Positions 6,324 to 11,025 of a stretch of 11,025 nucleotides of DNA are shown piece after piece (the first letter of the stretch is position 1; each line of letters starts with the position of its first letter). Source of the DNA: Geminicoccaceae bacterium (GTDB taxonomy: Bacteria > Pseudomonadota > Alphaproteobacteria > Geminicoccales > Geminicoccaceae). The translations under genes were made by a program, and so were the position numbers. Under the pieces are notes generated by a model. That model did no database searches, had not been told where the DNA came from, and saw only the letters and a list, made by a program, of their open reading frames with translations. The stretch lies in contig JAGREZ010000037.1 in assembly GCA_020446285.1 (NCBI GenBank), positions 1-11,025 on the forward strand, given 5' to 3'.

Positions 6324-6464
6324 TCATTGTGGCAGCTGGTCCGACGGGATCTCGAATTCGTAATCGCGTGTCGGTGGCGGCGTTTCCCACGTCGCCAGGA
6401 AGATGACACCACCGAGCACCAGCATCAGCAGGAAGAGAAAGAACCAGCGGCGTATGGTCGACAT
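6324..6464 (-). CDS. 46-residue single-pass membrane protein of unknown function
   Basis: Starting at ATG 6464, the frame encodes MSTIRRWFFLFLLMLVLGGV and continues through a hydrophobic span (about residues 7-25) to a short tail rich in Pro, Glu and Asp. Two Arg before the span predict an N-in orientation with the acidic tail outside, though an uncleaved signal anchor cannot be told from a cleaved signal here. The long frame reading into it from 7070 is a shadow of aroK. A candidate promoter lies about 95 bases upstream and xerD follows after 54 bases, so it is probably the first gene of this minus-strand unit. No recognisable ribosome binding site stands out beyond a weak GGGA. I believe small membrane ORFs at this position recur in rhizobial genomes, but I cannot verify that. 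Confidence 0.65.
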   Translation of the reverse strand: MSTIRRWFFLFLLMLVLGGVIFLATWETPPPTRDYEFEIPSDQLPQ

Positions 6465-6539
6465 GAATGGTCCCGAATTGGTGGCAGGCGCGAATCGTCC
6501 GGCGCAGATGAATGCTTCCGCACCGGGAGAAAACGTCCT

Positions 6540-6557
6540 AGCTTCAAGGCAGAAGCT
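6540..6557. repeat. inverted repeat in the divergent promoter region
   Basis: AGCTTC (6540-6545) and GAAGCT (6552-6557) are perfect inverted arms six bases apart. They touch the -10 element of the minus-strand promoter and cover its predicted start site. This would suit a repressor operator, but such short arms may be chance. Confidence 0.35.
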
Positions 6558-6584
6558 TATAGATACACAAGAGCGGAGTTTCAA
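6556..6584 (-). promoter_or_regulatory. sigma70-type promoter for the small membrane protein-xerD-lyase unit
   Basis: Reading the minus strand, TTGAAA (6584-6579) and TATAAG (6561-6556) are separated by exactly 17 bases. This is a close match to the consensus with optimal spacing. Transcription would start near 6549, leaving a leader of about 85 bases before the ATG at 6464. Confidence 0.6.
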
Positions 6585-6593
6585 CGCCGGGTC

Positions 6594-7181
6594 ATGTCGG
6601 ATCCCGATGACTTTCAAGCAAACGGTGTGTCGCGCCCCGTGCGGCCGCTCACGCCGGTGAAGACCATCGTGCTCGTCGGGCTGATGGGTGCCGGCAAGAC
6701 CGCGATCGGCAAACGGCTCGCGGCGGTGCTCGGCGTGCGTTTCGTCGATGCGGATGCGGCCATCGTCGAGGCCGCCGGCATGGGCATTCCGGACATCTTC
6801 GAACTGTATGGCGAGGCGGCGTTCCGCGATCTCGAACGACGGGTCATCCTGCGGCTGATGGAGGATCCGCCCTTCGTTCTGGCGCTTGGCGGCGGCGCTT
6901 TCATGAATGACGAGACACGCAAGGTGATTTCCGCGAGTTGCCATTCGATCTGGCTGAAGGCGGACCTCGATACGCTCGTCGAACGGGTCAGCCGCAAGAA
7001 GGGAACGAGACCCTTGCTCTCGAACGGCGATCCGCGGACGATCCTCGCCGAACTGATAGCCAGCCGCCATCCCGTCTATGCCCTTGCCGATCGGACCTAT
7101 GAAAGCAGCAATGCACCACCGGAAACGCTCGTGAACACGATCCGCGACCGCCTTCTCGACGAGGGTATGGTCGATGCCTGA
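6594..7181 (+). CDS. aroK: shikimate kinase AroK
   Basis: The 195-residue protein phosphorylates shikimate with ATP, the fifth step of aromatic amino acid synthesis, in the cytoplasm. It shows the Walker A motif GLMGAGKT (29-36), shikimate-binding D52/D54 (FVDAD) and R78 (AFRDLE), the GGG loop at 99-101, lid Arg139 (GTRPLL) and R158-xxx-Y162 near the C-terminus. An N-terminal extension of about 20 residues before the first strand is common in alphaproteobacteria. The frame is open far upstream, but this is antisense to xerD; ATG 6594 is the first start beyond the minus-strand promoter region, although GGAG is 14 bases away, so the start is less certain than the gene. It overlaps aroB by eight bases. 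Confidence 0.95.
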   Translation: MSDPDDFQANGVSRPVRPLTPVKTIVLVGLMGAGKTAIGKRLAAVLGVRFVDADAAIVEAAGMGIPDIFELYGEAAFRDLERRVILRLMEDPPFVLALGGGAFMNDETRKVISASCHSIWLKADLDTLVERVSRKKGTRPLLSNGDPRTILAELIASRHPVYALADRTYESSNAPPETLVNTIRDRLLDEGMVDA

Positions 7182-8313
7182 GAACAGGGACGCTCTCCAT
7201 CCGGTCCGCCATCGTGTCGATGTCGAGCTCGGCGACCGCAGCTATCCCGTGCTCATCGATCACGGCCTGCTCGAACGGGCCGGGGAACTGCTCAAGCCGC
7301 TTCTCGCCCAGCCGCGCGTCATCATCGTCAACGATATCGGTCTCGAACCGACGCCGCATGTCGATACCCTCGAGGCGTCGCTAGAGGCGGAGGGCATCCG
7401 CTCGCAGCGGATCACGATTGCCTCGGGCGAGGCGAGCAAGTGTCACGCGACCTACGCGACGCTGATGGACGACATCCTCGCACTCGGTGTCGACCGCAGG
7501 ATCGCGATCGTCGCATTCGGCGGCGGTGTCGTCGGCGACCTCGCCGGTTTCGCGGCGGCAACGCTGCTGCGCGGTGTCGACCTGATCCAGATCCCCACCA
7601 CCCTCCTCTCGCAGGTGGACAGTTCGGTCGGTGGCAAGACCGGCATCAACAGCCGCCACGGCAAGAATCTCGTCGGCGCGTTCCATCAGCCGAAGGCGGT
7701 GCTGATCGACGGCCGGGTGCTCGACACGCTGCCCATGCGCGAACTGCGCGCCGGCTATGCCGAAATCATCAAGTATGGCTGCATCACCGACCCGGAGTTC
7801 TTTGCCTGGCTGGAGGAAAACGGTGCGAGGCTTCTTGCCGGCGATGCCGAAGCCCGTGCGATTGCCATTCGCCGTTCGGTGGAGATCAAGGCATCGGTCG
7901 TCGCCGATGACGAGCGCGAAACCGCCGGTGCGCGGGCCTTGCTCAATTTCGGCCACACCTTCGCCCATGCCTACGAGGCTCTGGCGGGCTATGGCGGCAC
8001 GCTGCTGCATGGCGAGGCGGTCAGCATCGGCATGTGCAAGGCCGCCGATCTCTCCGCGCGGCTGGGCATCGCATCCCATGCGGACGCAACGCGCCTGCGC
8101 AACCATCTGCAAACGCTCGGCATGCCGGTCTCACCCCGGCAGATCCGCAACGAAACCTTCGAGGCGGATTCATTGCTGGACGCCATGCAGCGCGACAAGA
8201 AGGTCCAGAACGGAAAGATGCATTTCATTCTCTGGCGTGGTATCGGCAAGGCATTCGTGGCTCGCGACGTACCGCCGGAAACACTCCGCGAGCTGCTTTG
8301 CGAGGATGGCTGA
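7174..8313 (+). CDS. aroB: 3-dehydroquinate synthase AroB
   Basis: The 379-residue enzyme converts DAHP to 3-dehydroquinate, the second shikimate-pathway step, using NAD and a divalent metal. Key features are GGGVVGDLAGF (116-126) for NAD binding, IPTTLLSQVDSSVGGKTGIN around 144-163, metal ligand E197 (GYAEIIKYG), the His-containing FGHTFAHA (259-266) and LLHGEA with H279. RDKKVQNGKMHF near the C-terminus is also typical. Translation starts at ATG 7174, eight bases inside the end of aroK and eight bases after GAGGG, so the two shikimate genes are coupled. Length and motifs are complete, so an intact housekeeping gene is expected. Confidence 0.97.
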   Translation: MPENRDALHPVRHRVDVELGDRSYPVLIDHGLLERAGELLKPLLAQPRVIIVNDIGLEPTPHVDTLEASLEAEGIRSQRITIASGEASKCHATYATLMDDILALGVDRRIAIVAFGGGVVGDLAGFAAATLLRGVDLIQIPTTLLSQVDSSVGGKTGINSRHGKNLVGAFHQPKAVLIDGRVLDTLPMRELRAGYAEIIKYGCITDPEFFAWLEENGARLLAGDAEARAIAIRRSVEIKASVVADDERETAGARALLNFGHTFAHAYEALAGYGGTLLHGEAVSIGMCKAADLSARLGIASHADATRLRNHLQTLGMPVSPRQIRNETFEADSLLDAMQRDKKVQNGKMHFILWRGIGKAFVARDVPPETLRELLCEDG

Positions 8314-8322
8314 TTAATTCCG

Positions 8323-9630
8323 ATGTTGTGGTCCATCCTTTGGATCGTGCTGCTTCTGGCAGCCAATGCGTTTTTCGTCGCGGCCGAGTTCGCGCTCGTA
8401 CGCGTGCGCGACTACCGTATCGCTCCGCTCGCCGAGGCCGGTCATGTGCGCGCGCGCCTGACCATGAACGTCATCACCCACATGGAGGCGTATCTCGCCG
8501 CCTGCCAGCTCGGCATCACCATGGCCTCGCTCGGCCTTGGATGGGTCGGCGAACCCGCGGTGGCGGCACTGCTCGAACCCATGTTCCGCTCGATGGGCCT
8601 CAGTGAAGCAGCACTGCACAGCATCTCCTTTCTCGTCGGCTTCCTGATCTTCTCCTCGCTGCACATCGTCGTCGGCGAACAGGTCCCCAAGACGCTCGCC
8701 ATTCGCGAAGCCGAGGCGACATCGCTTTGGACCGTCTATCCGCTGCAGGCGTTCTTCGTCCTCTTCTATCCCCTGAACTGGCTCCTGAACCGCTCGTCAC
8801 GGGCGGTGCTCACCATGCTCGGCGTCGGCGAGGCCGGTCACGCCGATGTCTATTCGGGCGACGAATTGCGGAGCCTGATCGGGCAGTCGCACCGCCATGG
8901 CGTCATGCGCAAGCACGAGCACGACATGCTCGGCGGCATTCTCGATCTCGAGGAGGTCGAGGTGAGCGAGATCATGACGCACAGGAAGAACATGGTGACC
9001 ATCGACGGCGATCTGCCGTTCGCCGAGATCGTCGCCATCGTCCGCGAAAGCTCGTTCACCCGCTTTCCCCTCTGGCGCGGCGATCCCGATACGGTGGTCG
9101 GCACCCTTCACGCAAAGGACGTTCTTTCGCTCGCCCTCGAAGGCGAGCGCGCCGGCGCGCCGGAAATGGCCGAGATCGCCCTCACACCATGGTTCATTCC
9201 CGAAACCACCACGCTGCAGGCGCAATTGCTGGCCTTTCGCCAGCGCCGCGAACATCTCGCCATCGTCGTCGATGAATATGGCGACATTCAGGGTCTGGTG
9301 ACGCTCGAGGACATCCTCGAGGAAATCGTCGGCGAGATTGCCGACGAAAAGGACATCGACCTTCCCGGCATCAAGGTGCAGACCGATGGCAGCGTCCTCG
9401 TCGAGGGCGGAGTGACGGTCCGCGACCTGAACCGCCAGCTCAGCTGGACACTCCCCGACGACGATGCCTCGACCATAGCCGGCCTCGTCATCCACCTTGC
9501 CGAACGGATCCCGGATGTCGGCCGCAGCTTCGAGACGGGCGGGTTCCGTTTCGATGTGCTGAGACGCACCGGGCATCAGCTCTCCCTCCTGCGCATTCGC
9601 CGAACCGTCCGAGCGGATGACGTTGACTAG
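8323..9630 (+). CDS. CNNM/CorC (hemolysin C) family transmembrane protein with paired CBS domains
   Basis: The 435-residue protein has the domain order of the bacterial CNNM/CorB-YfjD group. It has an N-terminal CNNM (DUF21) domain with hydrophobic segments near 4-26, 56-84, 100-118 and 136-156, two CBS motifs (about 217-275 and 285-338, the second ending VTLEDILEEIVGEI), and a C-terminal CorC_HlyC domain (about 350-427). Members take part in Mg2+ efflux or homeostasis, with CBS domains sensing Mg-ATP; the name hemolysin is historical. It follows aroB after nine bases without a clear ribosome binding site, so it probably depends on aroB translation or a distant GAGG at 8302. The next gene begins inside its last 14 bases. 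Confidence 0.93.
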   Translation: MLWSILWIVLLLAANAFFVAAEFALVRVRDYRIAPLAEAGHVRARLTMNVITHMEAYLAACQLGITMASLGLGWVGEPAVAALLEPMFRSMGLSEAALHSISFLVGFLIFSSLHIVVGEQVPKTLAIREAEATSLWTVYPLQAFFVLFYPLNWLLNRSSRAVLTMLGVGEAGHADVYSGDELRSLIGQSHRHGVMRKHEHDMLGGILDLEEVEVSEIMTHRKNMVTIDGDLPFAEIVAIVRESSFTRFPLWRGDPDTVVGTLHAKDVLSLALEGERAGAPEMAEIALTPWFIPETTTLQAQLLAFRQRREHLAIVVDEYGDIQGLVTLEDILEEIVGEIADEKDIDLPGIKVQTDGSVLVEGGVTVRDLNRQLSWTLPDDDASTIAGLVIHLAERIPDVGRSFETGGFRFDVLRRTGHQLSLLRIRRTVRADDVD

Positions 9631-11025
9631 CCAGCAGGCCGAAGGCCTTCCGCCCGAGCTCCGGATCACCCCGCCGGCGTCGCTGCGCATCGGCGCCGTG
9701 ATCGGAGAGAGCAATGGCTGGCAGGACTTCCTTGCCTGGGACAAGCGGCGGCAATGCGATGTCGCACTGATCGTTCCGGCCGCGGGAAGACGGAACAACC
9801 GTCCGTTCGTCGAGGAACGGCTTGCCCGCGCCGGTGCGACACTGAAACTGCGGCATCCCGGCATCGTCGCCGTCCTCGACACCGGTGACGGCGACAATCC
9901 CTATATCGTGGAGGAAATCGTCGAGGGGCCGAGCCTTCGCGACGTGCTCGAGGATCAGGGCTGGCTCGAACCCCGCGATGCGCTCGCCATCGCCGCACAG
10001 ATCGCCCGTGCGCTCGATTTCGCCCATGCGCGAAAGCACATTCACGGCCAGCTCGGCCTTTCCGACATCCTCATCGACGAGCGCAGCGGACGGGTGAAGG
10101 TTCAGGGCTTCGCCGCCGCGGCGACCGATGACGACCGGAGCGGCATCCGCGCACCGGAAACGATCGCCGGTGACGATCCGGATGGCCGCGCCGACCTGTT
10201 CGTCCTCGGCTCCATTCTCTATCGATGCCTCTGTGCCCGCCCGGCATTCACCGCCCGCGACCCCGAGGCGCTGGCGAAGAACATCCTCGAAAGCGAGCCG
10301 CGGCCACTCGGCGAGCTGCGGTCCGTGCTGCCTGCACCGGTCGTGCGCATCGTCGAACGCCTCCTCTCGAAGGACCGTCGCCAGCGGTTCCAGACCGGCA
10401 ATGCACTCGCCGAGGCCATCGAGCGGATGCTGCCATCGCTGCCGGAATTGCGCGATGAGGCCCCGAACCTCCTGCCGGACGTGCCGGAAAAGGGCGAACT
10501 GCCGCCCGTGCGGCACCCGGCAGGCATCTTCGCCGCCGTCACGCTTGCCGTGCTCGCCGCCGGCGGGCTCTATTACCATTTCGGCCGGACAGGCGGGGAT
10601 CCGCCGGAAAACCGGCAGCTCGACCTGCCCGATCCGCCGACGGCCGCCATACCGAGCATTCCGGAGATCGTCACGCAACCGCGTCCCGGAAACCTCCCGC
10701 CCGAAGCCTTGGACGATCCCGCGAGGGACGTCGTCCAAACGCCAAGGCCGGTCGATGATGCGTGGCACGAGGTCGCCGGCGAGATCAACCGCCTCGGCTG
10801 TACCCGCGTCGAGACGGAACCCGGATGGTTCGATCGCGATATCATCGCCCGTTTCGGCGATATCCGGAGCGAGATCCCGCTCGCCCGCAAGCTCGGCGGG
10901 CTGGGCAATGTGCATGAGGTGCGGATCTGGAAAGCCGACATCGATCCGGCGGTCTGCGAGCTGCTCGATCTTCTCGGCAACAGGACCGGCGTTGCCGACC
11001 GACGGCTTCTCGACATCCTTCCGCC
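9617..11025 (+). CDS. membrane-anchored protein-kinase-like protein, predicted pseudokinase (3' end outside window)
   Basis: From ATG 9617 the frame stays open to the window end (469 codons). Residues about 23-275 follow the Ser/Thr kinase fold: RHPGIV (79-84), VEEIVEG hinge, HIHGQLGLSDILID (141-154), APE (179-181), D193-LFVLGSILY of helix F and LLSKDRRQRF. Catalytic positions are replaced: VALI52 for the VAIK lysine, HGQ145 for HRD, Gly147 and Asp150 for the following Lys and Asn, GFA (164-166) for DFG, and no glycine-rich loop near 30-38. One membrane span (302-320) is followed by a proline-rich stretch (324-380) and an extracytoplasmic domain from W383 with C395 and C447. A scaffold or nucleotide-independent sensor role is inference. 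The start overlaps the CorC-type gene by 14 bases, suggesting coupling; an in-frame TTG at 9623 is the only nearby alternative. Confidence 0.85.
   Translation, partial: MTLTSQQAEGLPPELRITPPASLRIGAVIGESNGWQDFLAWDKRRQCDVALIVPAAGRRNNRPFVEERLARAGATLKLRHPGIVAVLDTGDGDNPYIVEEIVEGPSLRDVLEDQGWLEPRDALAIAAQIARALDFAHARKHIHGQLGLSDILIDERSGRVKVQGFAAAATDDDRSGIRAPETIAGDDPDGRADLFVLGSILYRCLCARPAFTARDPEALAKNILESEPRPLGELRSVLPAPVVRIVERLLSKDRRQRFQTGNALAEAIERMLPSLPELRDEAPNLLPDVPEKGELPPVRHPAGIFAAVTLAVLAAGGLYYHFGRTGGDPPENRQLDLPDPPTAAIPSIPEIVTQPRPGNLPPEALDDPARDVVQTPRPVDDAWHEVAGEINRLGCTRVETEPGWFDRDIIARFGDIRSEIPLARKLGGLGNVHEVRIWKADIDPAVCELLDLLGNRTGVADRRLLDILP

Noticed and set aside
5358..7181. A 607-codon plus-strand open frame ending with shikimate kinase
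   Set aside because: Only the last 195 codons match a protein family. The upstream part is antisense to xerD and the small membrane gene and has no recognisable domain; it is open because of high-GC codon structure.
9488..10915. A 475-codon minus-strand open frame opposite the kinase-like gene
   Set aside because: It shows no domain, whereas the opposite strand has clear kinase-fold motifs and the genome-like codon pattern. It is an antisense shadow.
1..11025. CRISPR arrays, tRNA/rRNA genes, insertion sequences, prophage attachment sites
   Set aside because: No regularly spaced repeats, cloverleaf-like sequences, transposase or phage genes were seen. The tyrosine recombinase has the length and context of housekeeping XerD rather than a phage or integron integrase.

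Overview
The window is GC-rich (roughly 65% by eye) and densely coded, with C/G-ending codons throughout. The gene families, and the xerD / aroK-aroB-hlyC-like neighbourhood with divergent strands, point to an alphaproteobacterium, most likely of the Hyphomicrobiales (rhizobia-like). The order is inferred from gene content and layout only.

Left part (1-4320, all + strand): a catabolic cluster for an unidentified sugar acid or hydroxy acid. It holds the 3' part of an extended class II aldolase, a mandelate-racemase-type enolase-superfamily enzyme with its complete catalytic residue set, an RraA/HMG-aldolase-family protein, and a two-gene UxaA-type (altronate/galactarate dehydratase, or sulfolactate sulfo-lyase) enzyme split into a SAF subunit and a large subunit. 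The last four genes are joined by 4-, 1- and 1-base stop/start overlaps, so they are almost certainly one translationally coupled unit. The 147-base gap before them carries a 14-bp tandem repeat next to a possible -35 element. A compound hairpin closes the operon at its convergent border.

Middle (4366-6464, - strand): a malyl-CoA/beta-methylmalyl-CoA lyase-type CoA-ester lyase overlaps the end of xerD (site-specific tyrosine recombinase) by 4 bases. Upstream lies a 46-residue single-membrane-span protein. A near-consensus promoter (TTGAAA-N17-TATAAG) in the divergent intergenic region fits transcription of these three genes.

Right part (6594-11025, + strand): aroK and aroB (shikimate pathway, 8-base overlap), a CNNM/CorC-type membrane protein with paired CBS domains, and, overlapping it by 14 bases, a gene that runs off the window. 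This last gene encodes a membrane-anchored protein-kinase-like protein in which the VAIK lysine, the HRD aspartate and the DFG aspartate are all replaced, so it is a predicted pseudokinase. It has an extracytoplasmic proline-rich linker and C-terminal domain.

The pseudokinase is the most unusual item. The substrate of the left-hand cluster and the xerD/malyl-CoA lyase coupling are the other open questions. No tRNA, rRNA, CRISPR array or insertion sequence was seen, and there is no gene-free stretch above 300 bases.
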